A stretch of DNA of 64,000 bases, taken from Rostratula benghalensis. Lineage: Eukaryota; Chordata; Aves; Charadriiformes; Rostratulidae. A model generated the notes under the pieces. The model searched no databases. It was not told the DNA's origin and worked only from the letters and a program-made list of their open reading frames with translations. Location of the stretch: assembly GCA_013399305.1 (NCBI GenBank), contig VXAI01000277.1, positions 124,001 to 188,000 of the forward strand, in the 5' to 3' direction. Below are positions 1-13,737 of this stretch, piece by piece. The translations under genes were made by a program, and so were the position numbers. Numbering within the stretch: the stretch's first letter is position 1; each line of letters begins with the position of its first letter.

Positions 1-2079
1 CACTTCTCTATTTTTATGTTAACCTCCGCTACTCCAGCCACCAGCTGATCTGCTCTTGAGCCTTTCCCTAGATCAGTGCTGCTTTGCTTCCTGCATACAG
101 AAGTGAATTGTGCATCAAGCAAGGCACACTTTCAGCTCTATTTCTCTATCCTTAAAGCAGATCTCCCAAACAGACTTTGCAAATTACCTGTAAAGAGGCA
201 ACAGACAATCAAATAGCTGAAGGAACAAAACACGTCTTTCACACGCTGGGAAAGTGCCTGGAAAGAAAAACCTTATTCAGCGCTCTGTTTTGCTGTGTTC
301 CAAGGCAGCTTAGCTTTAGTCTAAATCAGAGGTTGACCCTCACAAAAAAGGCTCAAAGCCAACAAAAGCTACAAGATCTCTATCTTTCTGATTGTGCACT
401 GCCCATACAGCCCCTCTACAGCCATACAAATAACTTGCCATTCACCTCATTTACAGCTTCACAAGGAAAGTTTTTTGTTGTGAATCAACTCCAAAAAAAA
501 GTAAATTTTTTCAACAAATTAGATTGCATAAAAGATAAATAAATTAATTTGGGATGTAATTAAATACCTCGCTACAGAATTTAAAGCTGATTTTTTCCTT
601 AGTACTGGGAAGGGATTTAGTGAGATAAAACTCAGCTTAATTGAATTACTTAGAACTCACTAGGATGCCCACTTCAGAACCCTCCAGTCCTCCTGGACTT
701 GCTTCAACGCACAAAGAGGAGAAGATTCATGTTTAAAAGTATATGGGGGAATTCTTGGCACTGGTGATAGATTCTAACCTCAGTGATACCACAGTAAGTT
801 TCGAAGAGCCCTTCTCAGTTATTGACTGATGTCAGTTAAGCAGAGATGAGGCTGTTTTGCAGCCCCACACACCATTCATAGTTACCATTTCTTAGAGGTT
901 TGCTTTGAAATGTGAAACTAAAATCGGCTGTCAGATTCACACTTTGAAAAATTTATTTCTCAGTTCCATTAACTAAGATAGAGAACGTTAAAAAAAAAGG
1001 GAGACCAGCAAAAATAAGGAAATCAGATTCTGGCTTTCTAGGAATAAATTCTATTTTACCAATAATGCAAATTCAAAAATGCTATCTATTTTTTCTTTCA
1101 GTTCTTTAAAAATTGTCTGTTTTTTTATTATTTTTTTCTATTTCATATTTTAATTTCATTGCTAACCTTATCCTGCAAAGCCCAACATAGCTGCTCTTAT
1201 CATAAAGGTACTTTTAAGCATTGTTCCTAAGATAGCACTTAAATAGCATAAAACAGAAAAATAAGGGCTCTCTATAGAGTTATCTGGTGCGCTATGCAAC
1301 TCTTACCTTATATCATTCCAGTGGGGTGTACTAATAGGCTGAGTCTTTGGAAGTAGTTTATATAGGATTTTGTGAGGTTTCTTACTCAAATAGGCATGCT
1401 AAATCATGGTGAAAATGTTAACGCCTTCCAAGGGAAAAAAAGCAAATGAGTCATGCGATTAGTCAGTGGCCCCGACTAAAGTTCAAAACTACCTCCCTGT
1501 GTAATAAATTCTTGATTAAATCAGTTTCTACACCAGGACAAGTGTAAAATCTCTGTCTTATCTAACTTCTTACACTTAAAAAAATAATAAATAGCAATAT
1601 TAGGATCTTATTAATAAGACTGGGTTTGTTGTTAATATTAACGAATATGAAATAGTGTTTAGAGCCCCATCTATTTGTTGGAGGTCCCATTCGGGAAAAT
1701 TAAGCACAAACTCTCTATAAACTTAAAATCTGAGTTTCCTGTTTGATTCCACAGGGGTATTTTTTTACCAAGCAGGAACATTTAAATATGCAAGCACAAA
1801 AAATCTTGTCAAAATACGAATAGTCCAAAAATATTTATAAGTCCACCAGGCCATTAGAAGAAATATTGAACTTTCTTTCTAAAATCTGGTATCGTCTTAC
1901 AAGCAAGACAAACAGTAGAATATCCAGAAGCACCCTCTGAAGGGATTAGTAGTCCCTGCAAGATACCTTTTTAACTCTCCTTCATCTGATTTCACACTTA
2001 GCACCCAAACTTATCTGTCTTTTCTTCTAACTTTGTAATAGAAACACGCTGTTGGATGAGCCAGGTGAGTTTACATATG
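1..2079. other. Gene-free AT-rich stretch
   Basis: I see no recognisable gene, RNA gene or repeat family here. The 121-codon open frame at 177-542 has no familiar domain, no splice context and low-complexity composition, so it is not called. Confidence 0.5.
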
Positions 2080-2104
2080 GTTACAGTGTGGTGAGTAGCA
2101 CTCT

Positions 2105-2705
2105 GGAAGTGATCATCCCACTCTACTCGGCAGCGGTAAGGACCTACCTCAAGTACTGTGTACAGTTTTGGGCACCTTAACACAAAAAAAAGACATTGAA
2201 GTGCTGGAGCAGGAAGTGCTGGAGCAGGTCCAGAGAAAGGAAACAAAGCTAGTAAGGAGTCTGGAGAATAAATTTTATGAGGAGAGGCTGAGGGAACTGA
2301 GTTTATTCAGAGCAAAGGAGGCTGAGGGGAACCTTATGGTGCTCTACAACTACCTGAAAGGAGGTTGTAAAGAGGGTGTTGGTCTCTTCTCCCAAGTAGC
2401 AGGTGATAGGACAACAGGAAATGGTCTCAAGTTGCGCCAGGGAGGTTCAGATTGGATATCAGGAAAAATTTTTACACTGAAATTTTTACTGAATTTTTAC
2501 TGAAGGGGTTATTAAATTGTGGAATAGGCTGCCCAGGGAGGTGGTTGAGGCACCATCCCTGGAGGTACTTAAAACATGGGTTGACATAGTGCTCAGTGAC
2601 ATGGTTAAGTGATAGGTTGCTTTTTATCAGAGTTAGGTTGATGGTTGGAATATATTATCTTAAAGATTCCTTCCAACCTAGATGATTCTATGATTCTGAT
2701 TCTAT
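2105..2705 (+). mobile_element. CR1 LINE, 3' fragment
   Basis: The segment matches the end of a CR1 non-LTR retrotransposon: the last part of the reverse-transcriptase ORF, then the 3' UTR, ending in the short repeated ATTCTATGATTCT-type tail at about 2683-2705. Stops and indels break the ORF (a remnant frame lies at 2168-2503). The piece is 5'-truncated, the usual outcome of CR1 insertion. Family assignment is from recognition of the conserved 3' end; the 5' boundary is approximate. Confidence 0.9.
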
Positions 2706-5079
2706 AACTCTTTCTAAAAAGACAGCAAAAAACCACTGTGTCAAAAGGAAAAAAAATATACTGCTACTGAATAGCTTTGTAACTTGCTCTGAGAAGCTCA
2801 AACTCTGCTTTCCATTTGTAAATTTCCATTCTGTAAATCTGTCACACACTTTTCTGAATTCTGAGGTTATTGGGATTTATTTAATGATTTATTTAAATTA
2901 ACCCATTTCAGTGATGTACAAGGTGGCTAATCTGAAACTGACTTGAGCACTCTTGTCAATGCTGGTACCATTAACATATATCTTTAGCAGAGAAGAATGT
3001 GGGTTCATCAGGTAAACTAGGAATGCACTCCATTTTCACAATTACCATCTGAAAACAGTAAACACTAAGCCATATTTCAAGGCATTGGCTAGGTATTGGA
3101 AACAATATGTTAATAATTCCTGCAAACTGTGGCCATTAATTTCAATGCAATTTGAAAAAATGCTAACATCAGTGATCCAAATATGACATGAACAATATGA
3201 ACGTTAGTGCAGTACTAAGATTAATGTTCTTGGTTCAAAATGTGAGATGGGTTTGTATTTATTATTGTGTTGCCTGGGTGTGGGTGACTTGCAGTAGTCT
3301 CATCACAGCTGCAGTATATTCATAAACTCAAAGCAAAGATTGCCCAATCCTTTTGAGCAATGTTAGTAACAGGAACATGAACTAAATATGGAAGCACATG
3401 TAGCAATAACGGATTGAGTCCACCATTATTGACATAGGCAGCTTAATTATAACCCAATTTTAAGAAGTTGGTTCATCATCATTTATTACACATTTTGTCT
3501 AAATTTAAAAGTTCAAGGTTCAAGTTAGAAAAAAAGAAGCCCTGCCATATGGGAGACACTACATTTTTTTTGTCTCCCATGTCATTACCATGCCTACCTC
3601 TGAACCAAATCTTTGGTGTGTTCTAATTAAATCTATTTCTGATAATTTCAAAGGAACAAATAAAATAGTTTTTCAAACAAGAATTACATCCTGCCAAGTC
3701 TCAGATAAAGGAAAATAGCTATTAATTTATCTAGTCTTCATTATTTCCATTATCACCATTTCCTGCCTTCTGGTGCGAAAACATGTATAAGCAAAGTTCC
3801 TGTGGGTTTGGACTTGTTTCAGACAGCACAGAGAAAAATGGTTGTAGTTACAAGTAGATCTTACGACAAAAGTACCACTGGTTCCCCTGCTGCAATTAGG
3901 ACACAAGAAGGATTACTATGGAAATCACTAGAAGTTGTTCTTCACTGGAGCAGTGCTCTGACCAGATAGGAGATGGCAACACAAAGATCTCATTCTGCAT
4001 TTCTTGAAAACCTAGTGAGAAAAGGTACTGGCTCTCGGGCAAACCATTTTTAAATAAGTAAAATCTCAAAAATTAGCTTTGGACATTATGGTAATTAATA
4101 GATATTTATTTTTCATTGAACAAGGGAGTAATATTTGCCTTTTTCATTCTGCATCTGTAAGGGTCTCCAGTACATTATTATTATCACTCTTATGTTTTAG
4201 GATTGATAATGACACCAAGCACAGCAGGGCTCTGCTATGCCGGGAGCTATACTAATCTGTAGGGAGAAAAAAATATCGCACCATGAAGAGTATTATGTGG
4301 GACAACGTCTAGTTAGTAGTTTCCAGTGCTCTGCACCACGGAGCTAGTTTGGAGGAACAGAAGGAAAAGGAACAGCACTTTCTATGCTCAAATTTGTCGT
4401 GTATTTTATTTTTCCCTACTTTAATATCAATCTCATGTATGATTTCAAAAACAAGCCTTCCATATGACAGCAAATGCTGCAAAGCTGTCTTCATAATCTT
4501 GCCATAAGCAAACAATAATGTCTTCAGGCCCTGCCCTTTTCAGTCTAACTGTGGAGAGTTCGGTGCTATAGCTGATAGTATGAATAAGGACAAAACCAAC
4601 TACATTTCCAATAATTAATAGGTAAAATAGAAGCCTTTAGATGATAGAATGAAGAGGGTTACCTAATATTCCTAAAATGTGGATGACAAGGAAAGGATGG
4701 AGCATAAGAGGATTCCTAGATGTAGAATCTGGAAGATATGCATTGCATCAGCTCTGAGCCTCTGAAGGTCACTGGATTAGAACAATAGAAATAGTCACAC
4801 TAGAACAAAAAATGGCCCCTAAATTAACACTGGTTTTGTACATAAAAGCAACACATGTTGCTCCAGGTCATAGTAACAGTCTTACTACATATACTTTTCC
4901 CAACCATGTGAAAACAATATTTCTATTAATAGTGATAATCATAGGGAATGTGAATATGAAGTCTTAGAAACTGAGCAAGAACAAACTTAGGAAACTTTTG
5001 TGTTTTATTTCCCCAAGTCTTGGGAGGGCAGGATTCAGCATCTGAAACTGAAGACATTATTCTAAGGCTGACAAAGGGA
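2706..5079. other. Gene-free stretch
   Basis: No gene or repeat family is recognised. The only structure noted is a 10-bp perfect inverted repeat at 3549-3558 and 3571-3580 around a T-rich 12-base loop. Confidence 0.5.
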
Positions 5080-5560
5080 ATCACAGAATGGTTAAGGTTG
5101 CAAAGGACCTCTGGAGGTTCTCTGGTCCAACCCCCTTGCTCAAGCAGACACACGTAGAAGTCCTTTGCCAGGACCATGTCTAGATGGCTTTTTAATAGAC
5201 ATCTAGACATTAGATGGCTATGCAGAGGAGACTCTGTAATCTCCCTTCAGGCATTTATACACACTGATAAGATTTTCCCTTGATCCTTCTCTTATCCAGG
5301 TTGAATAGTCTCAGCTATCTCCCCCTCTATAAGAGATGCTCCTGTCCCTTAGTCACCTTCATGGTCCTGCTGGACTTTCTCCAGAATCTGGTACTGGGAA
5401 GTCCAGAACTGGACACAGTGTTCTAAGGTGTGGCTCACCAGTGCTGAGGGGAAGGATCACCTTCCTCGACCTGCTGGTAATATTTCTCTAATGCAGCCCA
5501 GGATACCACTGGACACCTTTTCTGTAAGGACACATTGGTGGCTCATGAATAGGGTTCCTC
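5080..5560 (-). mobile_element. CR1 LINE fragment (minus)
   Basis: The CR1 3' end reads on the minus strand: the complement of the CR1 terminus begins at about 5080 and runs rightward into the region encoding the end of reverse transcriptase. It is broken by many substitutions and indels. Boundaries are approximate. Confidence 0.8.
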
Positions 5561-6162
5561 TCATTTAATCTGAACTACCTAAACATTAGGCACATAGTCA
5601 TGCTAGCCATCTAGGTTTCTTCTTCAAAGACAACAGACAAAAAGCCTGCAGTGGAAAAATCAGATCAATTTAGATGGTTAAAGTTAGATACATCCCCTTT
5701 CACTGATGAATGCAGAAGAAGAACAATTTTCCTTTACCTGCTCATTGGGTTTTTTTAGAGGGATGCCATTAACTCTTTTTATCACACATTTAATCTGAGA
5801 AATGAATTAAGCTGACTATCTAATAACACTACTAGGTTCCTCTTCAGAATCACAACTTCTCGGAATGAAATACCACATCCTGTCAAAATCCCCAACTTTC
5901 TCTATTCGCGATTAATGATGTTGCTTTTAGCTATTTCAAAATGTTTCCCTGACAATTCTACTATTGAGTAATAGCAACTGATATCAAGTCTTAAATTGAG
6001 GTGTAAAAAGTGTTTGTTTAGGTGTTTTTTTTTTTAATAAAACAAAGCAGTGCATAAACAGGTACACATAAATAAAAGAAAACAAAACAACAAACAAACC
6101 AAGCCTTGAACCATTAGGAAAAGCCGTGCACAGCCTTTGCAGTAAATACAAACAGTTATTTT

Positions 6163-9100
6163 CATAGATTCATAGAACACCAGGTTGGAAGGGATCTCAA
6201 GGTTCATCTGGTTCAACCTTTCTTGGCAAACACCCTATCTAGAAAAGATGGCCCAGCACCCTGTCCAGCTGAGTCTTATAAGTGTCTGCTTTTGTGGAAT
6301 CCACCAATTCCCTGGGTGGTTTATTCTAAAGGCCATTTGTTCTCATTGTGAAAAATTCTCCTCTTGTGTTCAATCAGAATCTCCCCAGGAGAATCTTGTA
6401 CTCATTTCCCATTCTCTTTTCCATGTAACTGCTCATGAAAAGGGAGTCTTCGTCTTCTTTGTAGCTACCCTTCAAATCCTGGAACATGGTGATAAGGTCT
6501 CCCCAAATCTTTGATCATCTTGGTGGTTCTTCTTTCCAGCCTGTCCGTATCTTTTTTTGCATAGCAGGAACCAAAATTGAATATAGTATTCCAGGTGTGG
6601 CCTGACAAACGCTGAGTAGAGTGGGATAATGACTTTTTTATCTCTGCTGGTGATGCCCTTGTTGATGTAACACAGCAACCTCTTGGGTTTCTTTGCCACA
6701 GTAGCACACTGTTCACTCCTATTGTCCTTGTTTTTCACCTGGAACTCCACGTCCCTTTCTACAGAGCTGTCACCCAGCCAAGCAGATCCCAGCCTGTTCT
6801 GCACTCCTGGATTACATTTTCACAGGTGCAAGACTTATATTTGTCCTTGTTGATCTTCATAAGGTTCTTGTTAGCCAAGTCTTCCAGCTTATCCAGGTCT
6901 TCCTGCAAGGTGGCTCTCTCTTCCGAAGTGTCCATTTCCCCGCTCCGTTTAGCTTCATCAGGGTACACTTGAATCCATCATCCAGGTCACTTATGAACAT
7001 ATTAAAAAACATTAGGCCCAATATCGATCCCTGAAGGACCCCACTTGTGACAGTCTGCCAGTTTGAAAAGGAAACATTTAGCACCACTGAGTATGGCCTG
7101 CCAGCCAGTTCCCCACCTACTGCACAGATCACTCTTCTAGACTGTAACACATCGTTCTCTCTGGGACAAGGCTTTGGGAAACCATATCAAAAGCCTTGGA
7201 AAAATCCAGGTAAACAATATCCACCACTTGCCCCACATCAACTGAGCAGGTTACTTTGTCATAGAGGAAAATCAGGTTTGTCAAGCATGATTTTCCCTTG
7301 GTAAATCCATGCTGGCATTTACCAGTCATGTGCTTCATTTCACTTGTGATACGCCTCAGGAGGATTCATTACGTAACTTGCCCAGGGACTGAAGTAAAAC
7401 TGAGGGACCTCTAATTTCCTGGATCCATCTTTAAGCTGTTCTTGTAGATGGGGTGACTTTAGCCTTCTTCCAGTCTTCTGAGATGTTCCGCAGATTCCAT
7501 GACTTCTCAAAGATTATGGAGAGCAGTCTCACAGTGACATCAGCCAACAATCTTAACACCTTCTGTTGGACTACATCAAGGCCGATCAATTTGTAAGGTG
7601 TTAAGGTCCTGTAATAGTTCACATACCAACTCTTCCTTCATTGATGGTGGGTCTGTGTTTGCATCAACCTGTATTTCTGTCCCCAAGGCCTAGGACCCAA
7701 CAGAACTGCTAAGGACAGCAGTGAAGAAAGTGTTGAGAACCTCTGCCTTTTCAGCATTGTTGGTGGCTAATTCACCTCTCCTGTTCTCCTTCCATTTCTG
7801 CTTGTTGATTATGTACCTGAAGAACCCTTTGTTGTAGTTTTTGACATTTCTGGCCAATTTCAATTCAAGCTGAGCTCTTGCTTTTCTCAACGCATCTTTG
7901 AACACCCTGGCAATGCCCTTGTAGTTTTCAATGGGTATTCATTCCATTTTCCTCTAGCATGCTTCTCGCTTGGTTTTGAGCAGATTCAGAAGCTCACATT
8001 TAAGCCAAGGTGTTCTCTTGCTCCTCCTATTTCCCTTACCTTTAAAGGGAGCGAACTGTTTCTTTGGTTCCAGGAGAGTGTTCTTGAAAAACTCCTAGGA
8101 CTCGTGATCTCCTTTATACTCCATGGAAGCTTCCCACAGAATCCCTCCCAAGTGAGCCCTGAGTGAGCTAAAGTTTGTTCTTCTAAAATCTGCAGACATT
8201 GTCTTAGTACTGGCCTCCAGCATGCTCAGCAGGATCGCGAACTACACAATATTGTGATCACTGCAGCCAAGGCTATCACTGAGATATTACAATGCATGTT
8301 TTCTTGGTTTGTCAGTAGCAAGTTCAGCAGTGCTTTATGCCTGATTGGCACATCTAACATTTGTATGAGGAAGGAGTCCTCTACACATTCCAGGAACTTG
8401 TTTCCGGGAACCTGTTGTGTTGTTCATACAACAAATGCCTGGGTAACTGAAGTCACCCATAAGAACCAGGTTCTCTTGACCCAGAGCTTGTTTAAGTGAC
8501 CTAGTATTGCTTCATTAGCCCTATTGGCTGCATTTGCAGGTTGGTAGCAGATGTCTACTGTAAAATCTCTCCTGGAGATGGCCCCTCTGACTTTGACCCA
8601 GAGGCATTCTGGGTTTCTGCAATCAACATTGTTGACACTATGCATTCAAGGGTCTCCTCAACATAGAGTGCAACAACTCCTCTTCTTCTTCCCTGCTTGT
8701 CTTTACAAAACAGCCTATAGCCATCTATTATGATACTCCAGTCCTGTGAGTTGTCCCACCATGCTTCAGTTATTCCTATGATATCATAAACTTCTAACTG
8801 AGCACAGAGTGCTCCAGTTCCATCTGTTTGTTCCTCAGGCTCTGTGTATTGGTACAAATACATTTGAGCTTGCTGGTCTTCTGGTACTCATCTTGGGAGA
8901 CAACTAAGAAATCTTTGTCGCTGCTCTGGTTTATTCCCCAGATGGTTGCAGTGGTGTGAGCGTTGTCACTTTGGACTCTGCCCCTGATTCCTTCAGTTTG
9001 AAGCCCACCTCACCATCCTCACTTGGATGCCGAAGATTCCTTCGTCTTTTATAGACAGGTGGATCCCATCTCTCCCTAACAGGTTATAGTCATTGAAGAC

Positions 9101-10860
9101 TGTACTTTTGTCATAAAAGCCAAAATCCTCACAGTGGCAGCAGCCATGAAAACATAAGTTGATCTGCATTATATCTACTCCTGGCTGCACCCTTTCCTCT
9201 AGCAGGTAAAATGGAAGAAAAGATAACTTGGGTACCAATACTTTTCACTTGCACTCCCAGGGCTTTTTTTATGGAATATTAACAAACTGGTCTACGACCA
9301 GATGAGATTTTAGCCTAGTCCTTTAGCATTTAGAGTGAACTATAATTAAGCCGTGACGCTTGCACAATCAAGACCTTACAGGAGCATTTTGCTGAAGTTT
9401 CAGATCACAAGCTGTGAATTTTCACTTAGATATTTTGAACTTTTGCCTAGTTAAGTAAAGAAAGGCCCCAAGAGCCTTTTCAAGCCAGAAGATAAGGAAG
9501 CCACAACCATCAACAGAAGCTACAACCATTGAGATAAGAGAAGGAAAATCCCTCCTAGAAACAGAAAGGAACCAATGAGGAATGAGAAGACCCCAGACCT
9601 AAATATTACTGTTGGTCTGAACTGTCACATGAGGGATGGGAACTTGGATGGTAAGGGTATAATTGTCCCAGAATTTCTTTGTTCATGGTCCCTCCACAGA
9701 ACACCCAGTTTGAGCTGTCCATGTTGCTGTACCATTTAAATAAATTGCTTAATGGGACTTTACACCTGAGATCTGTGTGGGAAACCTAGGATGAAGGAAC
9801 TTCTTTAACACATTGTAGTATTCCTTGATTCTGCCCAGGTTCTGGCTTGTGGCGTCATTCGTGCCTGCATGAAAGGCTAGCAAATGATAACAGTCTGTTC
9901 TCTTGACAAGTTGTGGCACTCTTTCACAACATCTTGGACCCTAGTTCCTAGAAGACAGCATACCTCTCATGATTCCATCAGGCTGGGCAATGGGTACCTC
10001 AGTGCCCCTTAACAGACAGTCGCCCACTACAAGCACTCATTGTTTCTTTTTGCAGTATCTGTTGTCTGCTGGTGGTACATTATCTCCTTGCAGACCTTGC
10101 TTGTGGGTGTCTATAGCTGTTAAAGCTTCACATCTGGTTTTAGTTTTAATGCTGGAAGGTGGGGATTGAAGCGGAGTCCTGCTTTTATGGGTCACCAGGG
10201 TCCAAGGTGCCTCATGCACAGCAGCATGGTTCTATAAACTACTTATCTCTCTCCATCTTGACCCCTTTAATACTGCATAGCCTTTAAGTGTTTCCTGCAG
10301 TTCGGCCATCTGACACAATATATCATCAACCTGTGCACAACTTTTATAGGTGCCTACCTTTTCTCCAGGAGAAGGGTCCAGGCACAGGTTGCAACCTAAC
10401 ATCTGTACTGAAGTCACCTTCCTTACCAGTGGGTGGAAACATCAGACATTTCAGCAGCTTTCTCTGTAGAAACACTGACTTTACATCTGAGGCAAGTGCC
10501 CAACATTAGGGCAGAGACCTAAAGCACTTTCCTGAGCTGTGGGCCTACAAGCACGGTGCCCAGCCTTCCTCACTTGCCTTTCTGCATGAACTACTGTGCA
10601 AAACACTGCATCCTCTAGATCCCTGTTTGCAGTGCTCCTGTTTGCTAGCACTCCCTAAGGCTGTTTAAGTCGCCTGCGGTTGCTCCTGGCAAGGCCCAAG
10701 CCACATCAGCCTCTCTTGCCAGAGCCATCAGCTCCTGGTAGGAATCTTTGCTTCTCCTCATGCTTCCCTGGCTCCAGGAACCCTGCTGCACACCTTGATC
10801 CAGCATGCAGACACAGGACTTAGCATTGCTGCAGCTGCATGCCTCACTGAATTTCCTTAA
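6163..10860 (-). mobile_element. Near full-length degenerate CR1 LINE
   Basis: On the minus strand, remnants of both CR1 ORFs follow in the expected order. About 10420-9830 and 9240-8990 hold ORF1, including the region I associate with the C-terminal esterase-like part. About 8863-8424 holds the apurinic-type endonuclease, 7905-6857 the reverse transcriptase (the fingers/palm region is recognisable in frames at 7338-7129 and 7150-6857), and 6804-6465 the C-terminal end. The 3' terminus is at about 6163. Frames are interrupted by stops and frameshifts, so it is dead. Without the foreign insert at about 9265-9812 it is about 4.1 kb, close to a whole CR1. Confidence 0.9.
9265..9812 (+). mobile_element. 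Insert in CR1, probable solo LTR
   Basis: CR1 sequence stops just after 9262 and resumes at about 9812 at nearly the next consensus position, so these 550 bases are a later insertion. The insert carries an AATAAA signal near 9741, followed by a short R/U5-like stretch ending in ...AACA at 9810, as in retroviral LTRs. I could not find a clear target-site duplication, so LTR identity and exact edges are inferred. Confidence 0.5.
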
Positions 10861-11892
10861 TATTCAAGAGCAGATGATATAGAATTCTCCCCAGAATTAA
10901 ACTATTGATCAATTACAATTTTAATGTAAAAATAAATTGTCTAATTTTAAACCTAGTCTGTAACCAAAAAAATAGTAACATAAGTACTACATAAGCTCTT
11001 TATTTGACAGTTAAATTGTAGCCTGAGGCCTCAACTAACAGCTCAACCAACTCAAAATTTTCTTTAAGAAAACTGGTTTTCTTCCTGGTTCCTATAGACC
11101 TGATAACAGCATCCAGCTCAAGAACATGTATCAGCTTTTGCAGATTTGCAGGCTGTTACAGGTTTACAGACAGCAAACAAGCTTTCCCAGATACTGCATC
11201 TTCTGGCGATTCATAAAGGTCTTGTGCAAGTGGTGAGACAACAATTTAACTCTGTTTAAATATAAATGTGTATTACTGAAGGGAGTCTCTAACAGGCCAA
11301 ATGTACAGGTTGCTTTGCCACTTTTGTAGGCAACAATATCATATTTCACTATTTTAAGAAACTTCATGTACATTCATGCATAATTTGTGCATAGACACCC
11401 CTCACCAGCACATTAAGTGCAAATGGCTAATGTTAGCCACTACAGAGATGACTAAAGAAAAAGGAATTAAATAATCCACTTGCAGGATCTCAGATACACC
11501 AAGTACACACATTCATATTTACACTTAAAAAAAGAAAAAAGCAATCAATGAACATGTAACTAAAGGTTTAGATAAATATTTCACTGTAGAGATACGTCTG
11601 CAGATGCAAACTGAGACAGAGCTTCTCAGATCCCTGAGATGCATTATGTGTTATAGGCTATTAGCAAAGTAAACTAAAATCCACCTCAGACTTTTGCAGT
11701 TCAGGGTACACTTCCAGCATTTATTTATAATTCTTAGCAGCACTATCTCCAACAACAGGTGAACAACAACACAGGATAAAGACTATTGATGACTTCCATT
11801 CACCTCTGGGCTTGCCTGCCTGATTTGTTGCTTCCCTGCAAGCATGACTAAGCAGCACATCAACAAAAGATGTGGGAAATGCAAGTTTTCAT
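10861..11892. other. Gene-free stretch
   Basis: Nothing recognisable on either strand. Open frames are short and without family resemblance. Confidence 0.5.
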
Positions 11893-11970
11893 AAAACAAC
11901 AGAATGGTTCAGGACCTCTGGAGGCAATCTGGTTCCACTCCCCTGCTCAAGCAGAGACACCTAAAGTTAA
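11893..11970 (-). mobile_element. Short CR1 3'-end fragment (minus)
   Basis: About 75 bases match the complement of the CR1 terminal UTR, with a small internal deletion. The remainder of the element is absent. Confidence 0.6.
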
Positions 11971-13737
11971 AGCTAGTCAGCAGAGTCCTGTGAAAACAGG
12001 AAAGTTGAACCGAGGCTTCAAAATCTGTTAGTAATAAGAGCAGGACAAATTTGACATACCTAAAAAAGGCATTCCATGGTGTAGATACCTGCATGCAATT
12101 ACACTTTTATTTTCTATACTCCACACTGAAACTCCAACAAAAATTATTTTTGTTTTCTGATTAAAAACGTCTTACAAAGCATAATTTTGTCTGCCACTGT
12201 TAACAGAAAGACAACACAAACTGCATCCAAATATATATTTAAAGAGCTAACTCAGGATTTCAGTGAATGTTAGGCACTTATAAGACAAAATTAATTTAAA
12301 ACAAACAAACAAAAAACCAAAAATCCAAAAACCTTCAACGTGCTCACCCAGCAATCATCTGATCCAGGAGGTGAATTGACAAGATTCCTCTGTCTTCAAC
12401 TTCTTTAACTTAAAAGATCCTCAAGCTTCTGTTGTTGCTATCCTCTCCACACCCAAAAGTAAGAGTAAGCAACACGTTTTAGGCAAGTCTACAAGGTTCT
12501 AGAAAAGCACACTAGACAATCCTGTGAATTCAATCTAGTTTAGCAAGCCCAGAGCACACCTGACTGGTGTGCTATCTAGGTGATAGCAAACAACATGAGA
12601 GGATGATTTCAAAACATAGCACTGATGACACATTCAGCTTTGTTCTGGTTGGCACTGAAGATGGTGACACCCATTTTCAGTCAATAGCCAGAGCCACTAA
12701 ATTGTTCACCACAGAGATGTTCCAACTCATCTGTCCTACAATGCTCCTCTAGGCACCAGAGAATCACTGGGAAGTCTTTATACCTTCTACCATTAATTAT
12801 TTTGCTATTTGAGTTAGCAACTGTTTCCGCTAAAACTCTTAGTCTTGACTGCAAAGCAGGTTCTATCATTTCCACCTCTTTAATGAACACCCAAGCCTCT
12901 GGGCTGCAAAGCCAAGTCCATTGGTGTTTGACACCACTTCATTCTCCTTAGGCAGCTACTCAGCTAAATGGACTCATACCCATGCTCTACCCTTCCTAGG
13001 TAGGGGCTGTAACCAGTAAGATGCTATTGAAGAAGGTACCACCTCTTTACCTGGTTGCTGTTCCTTTCTTTTTCATTCCAGGTACACAGAAGTATATTTT
13101 AATCCCAGGCACACCCATCTGCAGCCTGAAGTTAGGTATGTAAAACACGAGATGATTGGTGACACCAGGAGTTGTCATTTCCTCCTGTTTACTGGTAGGT
13201 ATGACTCCATCCCGCTCCTTAATCTCTGCATTTGTTGTTGTTCAGCCTTCTGAGGCTCCTGTCTCCTCATCGTGCTGGGGGATTATAGCCACCTGCCTTT
13301 CTTTAGCTTCTGAATTCACTGCTGAAGGCCACGAACCTATCAGCTAGGTAAGCATTTACCAACAAAGTCTTAAAATGGACCTACGCACCAAATGACACTT
13401 TATCTCTCTTTCTGGCTATATTCTTCCTTATAAATCCACAGTTCTTTTCAGCAATCAAGGTCAAAACGACACAGGTCCCAAAGGTTTTGATTTACCCTTC
13501 CCTTCTTCCAGCAGAGACAGTAGAAGTTTACCTCTGAACAGAATTCAGACAGTGCTGAGAATATTTTGAAAAATTTCTGCTGTGCTGGGGCTCAAAGGCC
13601 AAGGCATGCTTATGCATTTCTTCCCCATACACAGATAAGTTATATGCAAATTGATTGAGGGTTCTGATCAGATACAGGTGAGAATCAGGTATAGGATCAG
13701 CAATTCCTCAAAAAATTCCCAGTTCACTGAGCTTCTC
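11971..13737. other. Gene-free stretch
   Basis: No gene, RNA gene or repeat family is recognised. Confidence 0.45.

Noticed and set aside
177..542. 121-codon plus-strand open frame
   Set aside because: No known domain, no splice or promoter context, not supported by composition.
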